Shown: positions 13,311 to 20,445, numbered from the stretch's first letter. The stretch: DNA of 32,505 nt from RGIG3009 sp964389495 (GCA_964389495.1 CAYMDU010000008.1:1-32505); one strand, 5' to 3'. Translations and numbers: made by a program. The notes: a model not told the origin generated them from the letters alone.

Positions 13311-13742
13311 GTGAGCAATTCGAAAGGAACCGTGGAGGTTACTATCAATCTGAATAAAAACACCTGTTATTTTTTGAAAACCGGAAAATGTTCCTTGAAT
13401 GTTGTGGACGATTTTTCCTGTTCATCCGGCAAGTTAGCTACCAACGATTTATTATATTGCCCCAAATTGTACAAAGCCATGCGTTCCAAAAGCGAGCAAA
13501 TGCGCCCCATTTCGGTGGCATTGTGTGAATGTGGCCACGGTGAAGTGCTTTCCGGCCATCAGCGTGCCTGCATTGCCAGTCAGCGTGGCATTGAATTGCC
13601 GGTGCGTGCTGCCGAAGAGGCAGTGCGCCCTTCTTGCCCGATTTGCGGCGGGCAAATGACTTTTGATAACAACATAAACGATAGTGGTGCCCGCATTGTT
13701 ACCATCAAAGCGATTGCCGTGCTGGACGACGAAGAGGAGTAA
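13311..13742 (+). CDS. conserved-looking cysteine-rich protein with a ParB-like segment, hypothetical
   Basis: A 143-residue protein starting at GTG 13311 after GAGGTG. It is rich in cysteine (CYFLKTGKC, CSSGK, YCPKL, CECGHG, CPICGG); the last pair forms a zinc-knuckle-like CxxC. The middle reads EVLSGHQRACIASQRGIELPV, much like the conserved SGHxR-AA--G--VPV box of ParB/Srx N-terminal domains. Function is unknown; a zinc-binding ParB-like nucleotide-binding protein is one reading. It has its own promoter and lies divergent from spoIVB. The acidic tail DDEEE is followed by the start of the accessory island. Confidence 0.75.
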   Translation: MSNSKGTVEVTINLNKNTCYFLKTGKCSLNVVDDFSCSSGKLATNDLLYCPKLYKAMRSKSEQMRPISVALCECGHGEVLSGHQRACIASQRGIELPVRAAEEAVRPSCPICGGQMTFDNNINDSGARIVTIKAIAVLDDEEE

Positions 13743-13793
13743 TTCGTCCAAAAAACGCAATAGAGAATACACATTAGGCAATGTCACAATTAA

Positions 13794-13837
13794 GGGTACG
13801 GTGTAATCCTTTTTTCGGATTACACCGTACCCCTTTT
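13794..13837 (+). terminator. long perfect hairpin at the edge of the accessory island
   Basis: Sixteen-base-pair perfect stem, GGGTACGGTGTAATCC (13794-13809) and its complement (13817-13832), 7-nt loop, then CTTTTG. It can terminate the 13311 transcript, but it is unusually long and sits just where the truncated S24 gene begins, so it may also mark an insertion or recombination joint. Confidence 0.65.
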
Positions 13838-13842
13838 GTCTT

Positions 13843-14229
13843 ATGTTGCCAACCGGTTACTCTGTGCCACTCGACGGAGATGATTTTGAGATGATACTTG
13901 TTGACAGCACCGTACCAGCCGAAGCCGACTTCGCAGTTAGTATTCAAGGCAACAGTATGTACCCGTACATCAGCGACGGGGACACTGTGTATGTAAAGAA
14001 AAATTGCGAATTGGCCATCGGCGATGTAGGCATATTTTGCGTGGACGGAGCAATGTACTGCAAACAATACTTCGTCGATGCAAACCGCAACCTCACCCTA
14101 TTATCTGCTAACCCTCAGTTCAAAAACACCAATGTGTTTATTGAAGCTGATAACGAATCATCAGTGCAATGCTACGGGAAGGTGCTGCTAGGCTATAAAA
14201 TTGATTTGCCGGAGTATGTTTGCAAATAA
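13843..14229 (+). CDS. S24 (LexA/CI-type) peptidase-domain protein lacking the DNA-binding domain
   Basis: The 128-residue protein contains the S24 self-cleavage domain: catalytic Ser in QGNSMYPYISDGD and catalytic Lys in GAMYCKQYF. CI- and LexA-like repressors normally carry an N-terminal helix-turn-helix of 60-90 residues. Here the frame starts only about 28 residues before the domain, has no ribosome site, and is closed upstream by a stop in the hairpin stem. It is probably a 5'-truncated phage repressor, with DNA binding lost. Whether it is still made is doubtful. It supports a phage origin of the 13.8-17.5 kb region. Confidence 0.75.
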   Translation: MLPTGYSVPLDGDDFEMILVDSTVPAEADFAVSIQGNSMYPYISDGDTVYVKKNCELAIGDVGIFCVDGAMYCKQYFVDANRNLTLLSANPQFKNTNVFIEADNESSVQCYGKVLLGYKIDLPEYVCK

Positions 14230-14259
14230 ATATCTTAGCACGCTTTATAAACTAATATT

Positions 14260-14916
14260 CTACCACGGGCGTCCTACTATCCGATCACCAAATGCTTTGC
14301 ATTTATTAAAATAATAACCCCACTGGAGAGACCAAGGAACCCCTATACTTTTTAAATGATAATCACCATGCTCGACAAGATATAATTGAAAATCGCTTGT
14401 AGTTCCGTAACGCTCTTGTATGTTGTTCTCAATCATCTGGAACATCTTTAAAAGAATCTCATGGCCTTTTTCTTCCCCTGACAAGTGTTGATACTTCCAC
14501 TCTGCTTCTTTTGTCGGAAATGCAATTTTTCCGAAGAGGTTTGGGCTTACGATCACATGTCCGTGTCCGGGGACATAGCCGCGTTTAGAAAGCCAGAGAT
14601 TATAAGCAATACCGGAGACAGACCACTCAGGATCGGGGTTATCTATTCCGCAGGAGGCGTACATTGCGCCGCTTTGTGTGAGCAACCACAGCCAGTCGTC
14701 GCCGAGTAATTCGTTTAACTCATCTTCCACTTCGCGGGAAGCTGCGTATTTGTGCTTTTGGTACTTATTTTCGGTCTCTCCTGGGTTTCTAGTTGCCTCG
14801 ATTTTTTGAGACAGCTTCCTATATTTCTCGGCACGACAAGTATCGGCTTTTTCTGAAATATACTTTCCCGAATAATACGCACTACCAAACAATACCACAA
14901 GAAATTCTAGCACCAC
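14260..14916 (-). CDS. membrane-anchored hypothetical protein of the island
   Basis: A 218-residue protein, start GTG 14916 with AGGTG upstream. A short hydrophobic N terminus (VLEFLVVLFGSAYYSG) suggests a membrane anchor, followed by a charged region (about 22-65) and a soluble domain with many aromatic residues (DDWLWLLTQSG, WSVSGIAYNLWLSKRGY, GYYFNKCKAFGDRI). I do not recognise the family. It is the last of four genes transcribed together from the promoter at 15957-15985, and its end faces the S24 gene. Confidence 0.6.
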   Translation of the reverse strand: MVLEFLVVLFGSAYYSGKYISEKADTCRAEKYRKLSQKIEATRNPGETENKYQKHKYAASREVEDELNELLGDDWLWLLTQSGAMYASCGIDNPDPEWSVSGIAYNLWLSKRGYVPGHGHVIVSPNLFGKIAFPTKEAEWKYQHLSGEEKGHEILLKMFQMIENNIQERYGTTSDFQLYLVEHGDYHLKSIGVPWSLQWGYYFNKCKAFGDRIVGRPW

Positions 14917-14926
14917 TTTAAAACAC

Positions 14927-15157
14927 CTACCCCGCCGCTTCGTCTAAACACTCGTTTGCTTCTTCCATACTGCTAACAGCTACTTCAAGCCTATCAACCG
15001 CCGTTTCCATCGCCTCATATCTGTCGCTATACATAAGATTGTCGGGCATATTATCCAAGCAGTCTCTCTCATCATCTAGCACCGCGGAAACAATTTCCGT
15101 TGCATTGGTTAGAAGGATTTTTGCCTTCTTTAACTGTTCACGCTTTTGTTTGTTCAT
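14927..15157 (-). CDS. small acidic coiled-coil protein of the island
   Basis: 76 residues, mostly charged helix (NKQKREQLKKAKILLTNATE, then ETAVDRLEVAVSSMEEANE), predicted to be a helical hairpin or coiled coil. Start ATG 15157 with GAGG 6 bases upstream, 11 bp after the preceding gene. Small acidic helical proteins of this kind are common in Firmicutes phage early regions. Function unknown. Confidence 0.65.
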   Translation of the reverse strand: MNKQKREQLKKAKILLTNATEIVSAVLDDERDCLDNMPDNLMYSDRYEAMETAVDRLEVAVSSMEEANECLDEAAG

Positions 15158-15168
15158 TCATAACCTCT

Positions 15169-15519
15169 TTAAGCGCGTTGCCACAAACTCGGAAAAACGA
15201 ATGTAATCAAAAGATTGCCCTCTTGGGAGACAGAGAATTTAATAGACATCGCCCGCGAAACAAGCGCATGAAAACTGCCTCCGTGTTGTTTCACAATCAA
15301 ATCCGGGCACTCCATGGTGATTGCCACTGTCATCGCGATGTCATCAATTTCAACCTCGTAAGACTCTCCGCCGCACTCGGCCGCGAGGTCGTCAATCACT
15401 TCGCAATACCGCTCTAAAACACGATAGTTTTCTTCGTTCATTTTCCAAATAGGAGAAAACTGTTTGTTGGCTTCTTCAACAACCATTTCAACCGCATCAA
15501 AACATTTTACAAAATCCAT
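15169..15519 (-). CDS. hypothetical acidic protein of the island
   Basis: 116 residues; helical N-terminal half (VKCFDAVEMVVEEANKQF, ENYRVLERYCEVIDDLAAE) and beta-rich C-terminal half (SYEVEIDDIAMTVAITME, FSVSQEGNLLITFVFPS). Start ATG 15519 with AAGGGG 9 bases upstream; 14 bp after the preceding gene. It shares with the 15534 gene a helix-then-beta pattern ending in measured strand residues. No family recognised. Confidence 0.65.
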   Translation of the reverse strand: MDFVKCFDAVEMVVEEANKQFSPIWKMNEENYRVLERYCEVIDDLAAECGGESYEVEIDDIAMTVAITMECPDLIVKQHGGSFHALVSRAMSIKFSVSQEGNLLITFVFPSLWQRA

Positions 15520-15533
15520 TGGTATTCATCCCC

Positions 15534-15929
15534 TTAATCTTCCTCAATATTTTTCGTAAGCCCATGAAAAGTGAAATTCATCTCCGTGGTTCCGTCGGCC
15601 TTTGGATATACTTCAAAGTTTGAAGCCAGTTCCAAAGATTTCATAAACCACTCCGGCTTATCGATTGCGATATTCTTACCGCTCACCGTCACAAACCCCA
15701 TGCTTTTATACGGCTCGTGCAGCTTATATGTTACCTTAGCGCCCGTCCCTTTTGTAAGATACTTTAAAAGTTTATATGTATAGGCGATGTGTTGCATCAC
15801 AAATGGGTTGATAATCTGTGTGCGCTTGTCTTCTTCCAACGCGTCGCGCGCCAGCGTCATAACTAAAAAGTTCTGAGCCTCGCTCACTTCGTCGTCATCT
15901 TCAAATTCTCTGTCAAAATCCTCTAACAT
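15534..15929 (-). CDS. hypothetical acidic protein, first gene of the island operon
   Basis: 131 residues from ATG 15929 (GGTGG 6 bases upstream). A longer in-frame start at 15968 would lie in the promoter -10 box and is rejected. The N terminus is very acidic (EDFDREFEDDDEVSE), the rest mixed helix/beta (VMTLARDALEEDKR, LHEPYKSMGFVTVSGKNIAI). No family recognised. It leads a four-gene minus-strand operon (to 14260) with short gaps of 11-14 bp. Confidence 0.68.
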   Translation of the reverse strand: MLEDFDREFEDDDEVSEAQNFLVMTLARDALEEDKRTQIINPFVMQHIAYTYKLLKYLTKGTGAKVTYKLHEPYKSMGFVTVSGKNIAIDKPEWFMKSLELASNFEVYPKADGTTEMNFTFHGLTKNIEED

Positions 15930-15956
15930 TCTTCCACCAAGCCTTTCTTTGTTTAT

Positions 15957-15985
15957 ATTATATCGCAATAATTTATTGTTTGCAA
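15957..15985 (-). promoter_or_regulatory. sigma-A promoter of the island operon
   Basis: On the minus strand TTGCAA (15980-15985), 17 nt, consensus TATAAT (15957-15962), about 28 bp before the ATG at 15929. The same -35/-10 pair with the same spacing occurs at 17430-17458. Confidence 0.8.
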
Positions 15986-15989
15986 GAAC

Positions 15990-16516
15990 TAAAAATCCGC
16001 GATACTAACCCGGCTGTGGCTTTTATACTCATGTGCCGCCGTTTCGGTTCCTCAGAACCATAACGAATGTTGGGCAATACTGCTAACCATCACCAAGCCT
16101 TTCACGCGTTCCCATCAATTATGCAAGCCGCACTTAGGTTTCCAGGGACAAACCTCCGGGGATTTTCACCATCTCGAACCATGAGCCTGACTCTCATGCA
16201 CCGGCGACGGCTGAATATTATCAGCTATACTGTGATTTACAGTCTCTCAGTCGGACTTTTGTTGTCAGCTGACTTTTGTGGCCGGGAAGCAAGGCTTCCA
16301 CTCCTTACCGCAAAGGGGGATCACAGCCCCTTGAGCGGCGGCGAAAGCAAGGCTTCCATTCCTTACCGCAAAGGGGACTCAAGCCCTTTACGTAACCGAG
16401 GAATCCAGGTTTTTACCTGATACCGCAAAAGGGGAACGTTCCTCCCTTTGTAACTTGAATTGCTCCCACTAATTAGGCGTAGTATAAGTAACCAGCCTGT
16501 GCTGTAATGGCACAGG
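15990..16516 (-). ncRNA. candidate large structured noncoding RNA (about 500 nt)
   Basis: Gene-free but rich in helices. From the minus-strand 5' end: a 15-bp perfect stem (16488-16502/16510-16524), three related hairpins with GGGG/CCCC stems each next to TTTGCGGTA, two GGAAGC/GCTTYC hairpins, CATGAG/CTCATG (about 16180-16200), GGTTT/AAACC, and GGTTC/GAACC (16042-16057). A weak promoter-like pair TTGCAT, 17 nt, TATCGT precedes it in the start of rusA, and CGGATTTTT near 15995-16005 could end it, just before the island promoter. Size, phage-island setting and gut Firmicutes host recall the ROOL and GOLLD classes of large phage-associated RNAs; I cannot confirm a match. The opposite strand is possible. 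Short open frames here have no ribosome sites. Confidence 0.45.
16287..16434. repeat. imperfect tandem hairpin repeats inside the candidate ncRNA
   Basis: A 32-bp unit (starts AAGCAAGGCTTCCA, ends TACCGCAAAGGGG) occurs at 16287-16318 and 16345-16376 with one mismatch, period 58 bp. A partial third copy, TACCGCAAAAGGGG, is at 16421-16434. In each copy the G run pairs with a following CCCTT/CCCTTT-type run, giving repeated stem-loops; compensating changes keep the stems. Confidence 0.8.
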
Positions 16517-16545
16517 CTGGTTACGATAGGAGACAAAAAATAGAT

Positions 16546-17007
16546 ATGCAAAAACCAAAAACGAATAGCATCACGCTGGTAATAGACCGCGATGTGCTAC
16601 ATACTTATTCAGATTATTATTTTACGCAACACCCAAAGGCGCAAAAAGAGCCTATTAAGCAACCATACCACGAAAGCATCAATGTTTGGATGATAATGAA
16701 GCGCCCTATGATGAACGCTCTTAAACAAAAATGGAAAGATTTTGTCCGTTGGTTTGTTTCTGAGCAAGGTTATGCTAACCTACACATAGAACAATGTGAG
16801 ATAAGTCAAACCGTATATTACCCCAATAATAGACGACACGACATCGATAACAGCGTCCCCAAATTCATACTTGACGGGCTGGTTGAAAGCGGAGTTGTTG
16901 TGGATGACGACAGCAAACATATTACAAAGTTAACATTACAATGTGGAGTTGATGTAGCACGCCCGCGAACGGAGATAATTATTGCTTGTCAGCCTTCCTC
17001 TCCCTGA
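16546..17007 (+). CDS. rusA: RusA-family Holliday junction resolvase, phage type
   Basis: Structure-specific endonuclease that cuts Holliday junctions, common in phage replication modules. The 153-residue protein has the RusA metal-binding pattern: YYPNNRRHDIDNSVPKFILDGLVESGVVVDDDSKHI, whose conserved Asp residues and D-x-DN bind Mg2+, roughly residues 95-130 (quoted motif key residues D, D, N, K, D, DDD). Start is ATG 16546 with AGGAGA 12 bases upstream; a longer in-frame start at 16507 lies in a hairpin loop. The last 29 bases overlap the convergent gene at 16979. It supports a prophage origin for the island. Confidence 0.8.
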   Translation: MQKPKTNSITLVIDRDVLHTYSDYYFTQHPKAQKEPIKQPYHESINVWMIMKRPMMNALKQKWKDFVRWFVSEQGYANLHIEQCEISQTVYYPNNRRHDIDNSVPKFILDGLVESGVVVDDDSKHITKLTLQCGVDVARPRTEIIIACQPSSP

Positions 17008-17233
17008 TAATAAGCGGGCTCAGCTTCACGACGCGATAATCGAGATACGGTTCATATTCTTCTTCCGTCCAGAAATCGAGAGGCCAGCCATCTTCTTGCC
17101 CCTCAACATACATTATATATCCCACTTCTTCCCAACCGATGTCGTGTACCAAGGTGCGTAGCGAAAAATCAAACTCTTCACAAATATCAAGCGACCTATC
17201 GTGCCCTATAACATTCAGTTCCCGCGGAAACAA
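16979..17233 (-). CDS. small acidic hypothetical protein of the island
   Basis: 84 residues, rich in Glu, Tyr and Trp (IGWEEVGYIMYVEGQEDGWP, WTEEEYEPYLDYRVV). It looks like a compact phage accessory protein. The start is uncertain: TTG at 17233 overlaps the upstream zinc-ribbon gene by 19 bp and lacks a ribosome site. It overlaps rusA tail to tail by 29 bp. Function unknown. Confidence 0.5.
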   Translation of the reverse strand: MFPRELNVIGHDRSLDICEEFDFSLRTLVHDIGWEEVGYIMYVEGQEDGWPLDFWTEEEYEPYLDYRVVKLSPLIIRERKADKQ

Positions 17234-17418
17234 CTGTCTAAAAAAAGATTGTCATAATTATTTTTCCTGTCATTCACGAACTTAAACACAAGCTGTTTGT
17301 CCTCACCGCACTCATCGCACCGGCTCTTTTGCGCGTACAAGAGCGCGTCATCCTTTGTGAGCCACGGCTTCTGCTTTTGCAGACAGTCAAAGCATATATT
17401 TTCCAAAATGTTCACCAC
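17215..17418 (-). CDS. small zinc-ribbon protein
   Basis: 67 residues (or 66 from the second GTG at 17415). Two CxxC pairs, CFDC (about residues 9-12) and CDEC (about 34-37), are placed as in treble-clef or zinc-ribbon folds. The segment between is helical. A strong promoter lies directly upstream (17430-17458), leaving a short leader. GTG 17418 or 17415 follows AAGG closely. Small zinc-ribbon proteins are common in phage early genes. Function unknown. Confidence 0.65.
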   Translation of the reverse strand: MVNILENICFDCLQKQKPWLTKDDALLYAQKSRCDECGEDKQLVFKFVNDRKNNYDNLFLDSCFRGN

Positions 17419-17429
17419 CTTGTTTTTTG

Positions 17430-17458
17430 ATTATATACTATGACGATTAAAATTGCAA
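17430..17458 (-). promoter_or_regulatory. sigma-A promoter of the zinc-ribbon gene
   Basis: On the minus strand TTGCAA (17453-17458), 17 nt, TATAAT (17430-17435). Identical boxes and spacing to the island operon promoter at 15957-15985. Confidence 0.8.
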
Positions 17459-17488
17459 CTAAAAATAGAATAAAAGGAGACTTCTATA

Positions 17489-17521
17489 ATGACTGAAACG
17501 AACAAAATCCCGGTAGGTTGA
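17489..17521 (+). CDS. possible 10-codon micro-ORF with strong ribosome site
   Basis: AAAGGAGA is followed 8 bases later by ATG and ten codons (MTETNKIPVG) to TGA, then a strong terminator 16 bp on. It could be a leader peptide, the 5' stub of a deleted gene, or chance. No promoter is clear on this strand. The rest of the gap up to 17680 holds only the terminator. Confidence 0.3.
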   Translation: MTETNKIPVG

Positions 17522-17536
17522 GTCAGCTCATAAAAT

Positions 17537-17574
17537 TTTTCCTCCGCCTGCATAACACAGGCGGAGGAAAATCA
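17537..17574 (+). terminator. strong terminator at the right edge of the island
   Basis: Perfect 14-bp stem, TTTTCCTCCGCCTG and its complement (17538-17572), 7-nt loop, followed by TCATTT. A/T-rich flanks on both sides make it usable from either strand. Confidence 0.8.
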
Positions 17575-17680
17575 TTTGCTTTATAGCAGGACCCACATTT
17601 ATACCAACCGTTTTGTTTTTGGCTTGCCGTCCTGCCGCATCTCCGTATCAAACTAAAATCGCCTTTGCGAAGTTGTGCGA

Positions 17681-18964
17681 TTAAACCGACTGTGTTGTCC
17701 CTGTTTTCACGCTTTCTTCGGCAGCGTACACCACCAAATGGCTGTTAATGGAGTCATCGATGTTGGTGATGGAAACCGAGCTGGTATCGCCGTTCAAATA
17801 GCGCACTTGCTCATACATGATGGCGTAGTCACCGCCGGCGTGCCCCACATAGTTGGCACTGGAACGAATATCTGCATTCACATCGATTTCTTCTTCGTTG
17901 TAGGTGAAATTGCCTTCGCTGCGGTCGAAGGTGCGAAGCACAAATTTTCCGCTTTCCAAGAAGCCCTCGATCTCCCCTTTGGTGCCCACAATATGTAGAT
18001 AGCGCCCGGCTTTATTGGTGCCCCCCACCATGGTGAAGGAAACCAAGGAACCGTTATCGAATTCGATATTCACCGTTTGTCGGTCGTTAATATCGCCGCC
18101 GCTGTTGTAGGCACAGCGGCCGTAATCCGCATGCTTCAAATACTCGGCTTTTTCTTCGTAGGTGATTTCGTCGATCGGTTTGTTCATTCCCATCCAAGTT
18201 TGGAACGGCAGTGAATCGAATTCCAAATGAATTTTTTGCGCCGAATACAGGCAGGTATCGTTGTGCGGGCAGTTGTAGCAAAAGTCGGTGGCACCCTGCG
18301 GTGCGTTTTCCGGGATAAACTGAGAACGGCTGCCCAAACTTGCCACACGAACCGGCTTGGCGGCGTTATTCAGCCAGCAGGCCAAATCCATGTCGTGGCA
18401 AGACTTTTGCAACAAGAAGCTGCTGCCACATTTGGCTTCACTGTTCCATTTGCCGCGCACAAACGAATCAATAAAGTGAGCAATCCACACATGCTCGTTC
18501 ATTTCCATGGTCATGATGCGACCAATCACATCGTTGTTAATCAGTGTTTTCACACGCTTATAAAACGGTGTGTAGCGCAACACATGGCAAACATTCACAC
18601 GAACTCCGTTTTCGTGTGCTGTTTTTTGCAAGTCCAACAATTCCTCACGATTGGGAACAATCGGTTTTTCCAACAACATATCGTATTTGGCCTGCATCAG
18701 TTTCTTTGCGGTTTCGTAATGCTGCTCATCCATGGTAGCGTTGATCACAAAATCGCAAGGAATTTTTTGCGCCAAAAATGCATCCAAATCGGAAAAGCGT
18801 TTGTCGGCCGGAATGCCATACCGATCTCCGGCTTCGTTACGGCGAATATCGCTCGGTTCCACCACGGCAATTACAGCCAGTTCTTCCGGTGCTTCCAGCG
18901 AATAATCGGCATACACACAGCCGCGGTTGCCGGCACCCACCAACACAGTTGTCAACTTTTTCAT
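17681..18964 (-). CDS. Gfo/Idh/MocA-family oxidoreductase, copy 1
   Basis: NAD(P)-dependent sugar or inositol-type dehydrogenase, substrate unknown. 427 residues; N-terminal Rossmann fold with VGAGNRG (about 8-14), acidic VVEP, NATMDEQHY, LLEKPIV (Lys typical of the family) and VCHVLRYTPFY. The second domain has KSCHDMD and a cysteine cluster CYNCPHNDTC (about residue 218) that may bind metal. ATG 18964 follows GGAGGG; the longer frame to 19030 runs over the promoter. A near twin lies directly upstream at 19063-20352, with 221 bp of identical DNA in the middle. Loss or change of substrate between the copies is possible since the N-terminal halves differ most. Confidence 0.9.
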   Translation of the reverse strand: MKKLTTVLVGAGNRGCVYADYSLEAPEELAVIAVVEPSDIRRNEAGDRYGIPADKRFSDLDAFLAQKIPCDFVINATMDEQHYETAKKLMQAKYDMLLEKPIVPNREELLDLQKTAHENGVRVNVCHVLRYTPFYKRVKTLINNDVIGRIMTMEMNEHVWIAHFIDSFVRGKWNSEAKCGSSFLLQKSCHDMDLACWLNNAAKPVRVASLGSRSQFIPENAPQGATDFCYNCPHNDTCLYSAQKIHLEFDSLPFQTWMGMNKPIDEITYEEKAEYLKHADYGRCAYNSGGDINDRQTVNIEFDNGSLVSFTMVGGTNKAGRYLHIVGTKGEIEGFLESGKFVLRTFDRSEGNFTYNEEEIDVNADIRSSANYVGHAGGDYAIMYEQVRYLNGDTSSVSITNIDDSINSHLVVYAAEESVKTGTTQSV

Positions 18965-19013
18965 GAGGTTCCCTCCGTGTTTTAAAATTGATACGCTTTG
19001 AACATCCAAGTAT

Positions 19014-19042
19014 AGTATAGCACAAAACAACTCGTTTGTTAA
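19014..19042 (-). promoter_or_regulatory. promoter of oxidoreductase copy 1
   Basis: On the minus strand TTAACA (19037-19042), 17 nt, TATACT (19014-19019) with extended -10 TGC. It shows the two copies can be expressed separately. Confidence 0.65.
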
Positions 19043-19062
19043 GAGGATAAAATGTCAAAAAT

Positions 19063-20352
19063 TTAGCAGTTAATCGCAACAGTTGATTTGGTTTTCACGC
19101 TTTCTTCTGCTGCGTAGACCACCAGGTGACTGTTGATGGAATCGTCAATATCGGTGATGGAAACCGAACTGGTGTCGCCGTTCAAATAGCGCACTTGCTC
19201 ATGCATGATGGCATAGTCACCGCCGGCGTGCCCCACATAATTGACACTGGCCCGGATTTCGGAATTCACATCGATTTCTTCTTCGTTGTAGGTGAATTTG
19301 CCTTCGCTGCGGTCGAAGGTGCGAAGCACAAACTTTCCTTCTTCCAAATAGCCCTCGATTTCGCCTTTGGTGCCCACGATATGTAGATAGCGGCCGGCTT
19401 TGCTGGAACCGCCCACCATGGTGAACGACGCCAAAGAACCGTTATCGAATTCGATATTCACCGTTTGCCGGTCGTTGATATCGCCGCCGCTGTTGTAGGC
19501 GCAACGGCCATAGTCGTTGTGCTTCAAGTACTCAGCTTTTTCTTCGTAGGTGATTTCGTCGATCGGTTTGTTCATTCCCATCCAAGTTTGGAACGGCAGT
19601 GAATCGAATTCCAAATGAATTTTTTGCGCCGAATACAGGCAGGTATCGTTGTGCGGGCAGTTGTAGCAAAAGTCGGTGGCACCCTGCGGTGCGTTTTCCG
19701 GGATAAACTGAGAACGGCTGCCCAAACTTGCCACACGAACCGGCTTGGCGGCGTTGTTCAGCCAGCAAGCCAAATCCATGTCGTGGCAAGATTTGGCCAG
19801 CAAAAAGCCACTGCCGCACTTGGCTTCACTGTTCCACTTGCCGCGCACATAGGAATCGATAAAGTGAGCAATCCACACATGCTCGTTCATTTCCATGGTC
19901 ATAATGCGGCCAATCACATCGTTGTTAATCAGCGTTTTCACGCGTTTGAAAAACGGCGTGTAGCGCAGCACATGGCAAACATTCACTTTCACGCCTTTGC
20001 GGTGCGCCAAATCTTGCAGTTCCAGCAATTCTTGCTTATTGGCAACAATCGGCTTTTCCAGCAGCATGTTATATCCAGCTTCCAACAACGGTTTGGCTGT
20101 TCGATAATGCCATTCATCCATGGTGGCATCAATCACAAAATCGCAGGAAATATGTGCTTTCAAAAAAGATTCCACATCTGCAAAGCGGCACGATTCGGGA
20201 ATGTGATACCGTTTCCCCGCTTCCTTGCGGCGCAATTCCAGCGGTTCAACCACAGCCACAATTTGCAATTCTTCGGGGGCTTCCAGCGAATAATCGGCAT
20301 ACACACAGCCGCGGTTGCCGGCACCCACCAAAGTGGCGGTTATCTGCTTCAT
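19063..20352 (-). CDS. Gfo/Idh/MocA-family oxidoreductase, copy 2
   Basis: 429 residues from ATG 20352 (GGGTGAG upstream). Same domains as copy 1: VGAGNRG, VVEP, DATMDEWHY, LLEKPIV, VCHVLRYTPFF, KSCHDMD and the CYNCPHNDTC cluster. The second domain is nearly identical to copy 1, while the first about 150 residues differ at many positions. Tandem duplication followed by local gene conversion explains this. The substrate is unknown; differences in the nucleotide-binding half may change cofactor or regulation rather than substrate. Confidence 0.9.
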   Translation of the reverse strand: MKQITATLVGAGNRGCVYADYSLEAPEELQIVAVVEPLELRRKEAGKRYHIPESCRFADVESFLKAHISCDFVIDATMDEWHYRTAKPLLEAGYNMLLEKPIVANKQELLELQDLAHRKGVKVNVCHVLRYTPFFKRVKTLINNDVIGRIMTMEMNEHVWIAHFIDSYVRGKWNSEAKCGSGFLLAKSCHDMDLACWLNNAAKPVRVASLGSRSQFIPENAPQGATDFCYNCPHNDTCLYSAQKIHLEFDSLPFQTWMGMNKPIDEITYEEKAEYLKHNDYGRCAYNSGGDINDRQTVNIEFDNGSLASFTMVGGSSKAGRYLHIVGTKGEIEGYLEEGKFVLRTFDRSEGKFTYNEEEIDVNSEIRASVNYVGHAGGDYAIMHEQVRYLNGDTSSVSITDIDDSINSHLVVYAAEESVKTKSTVAINC

Positions 20353-20387
20353 TATTACTCACCCTTTTAAAAGTATTTGATAGCACC

Positions 20388-20417
20388 ATTATACCCGCTT
20401 CCTTTTTAACTTTTCAA
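20388..20417 (-). promoter_or_regulatory. promoter of oxidoreductase copy 2
   Basis: On the minus strand TTGAAA (20412-20417), 18 nt, consensus TATAAT (20388-20393), 36 bp before the ATG. Confidence 0.7.
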
Positions 20418-20445
20418 GTTAAATCACAAAATAATGCTAACTTTT

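Noticed and set aside
16287..16434. CRISPR array
   Set aside because: Only two and a half repeats, no spacer-like unique units of constant length and no cas genes.
16067..16551. Open frames on both strands in the 16.0-16.5 kb gap
   Set aside because: They lie in highly structured repeated DNA, have no ribosome sites and show no protein-like composition; a structured RNA explains the region better.
13794..17574. Island as a complete, active prophage
   Set aside because: No integrase, capsid, portal, terminase or lysis genes are present, and the repressor is truncated; a remnant or small island is the better description.
19615..20370. Long antisense frames over both oxidoreductase genes
   Set aside because: They mirror codon bias of the real minus-strand genes and are repeated in both copies because the genes are paralogous.
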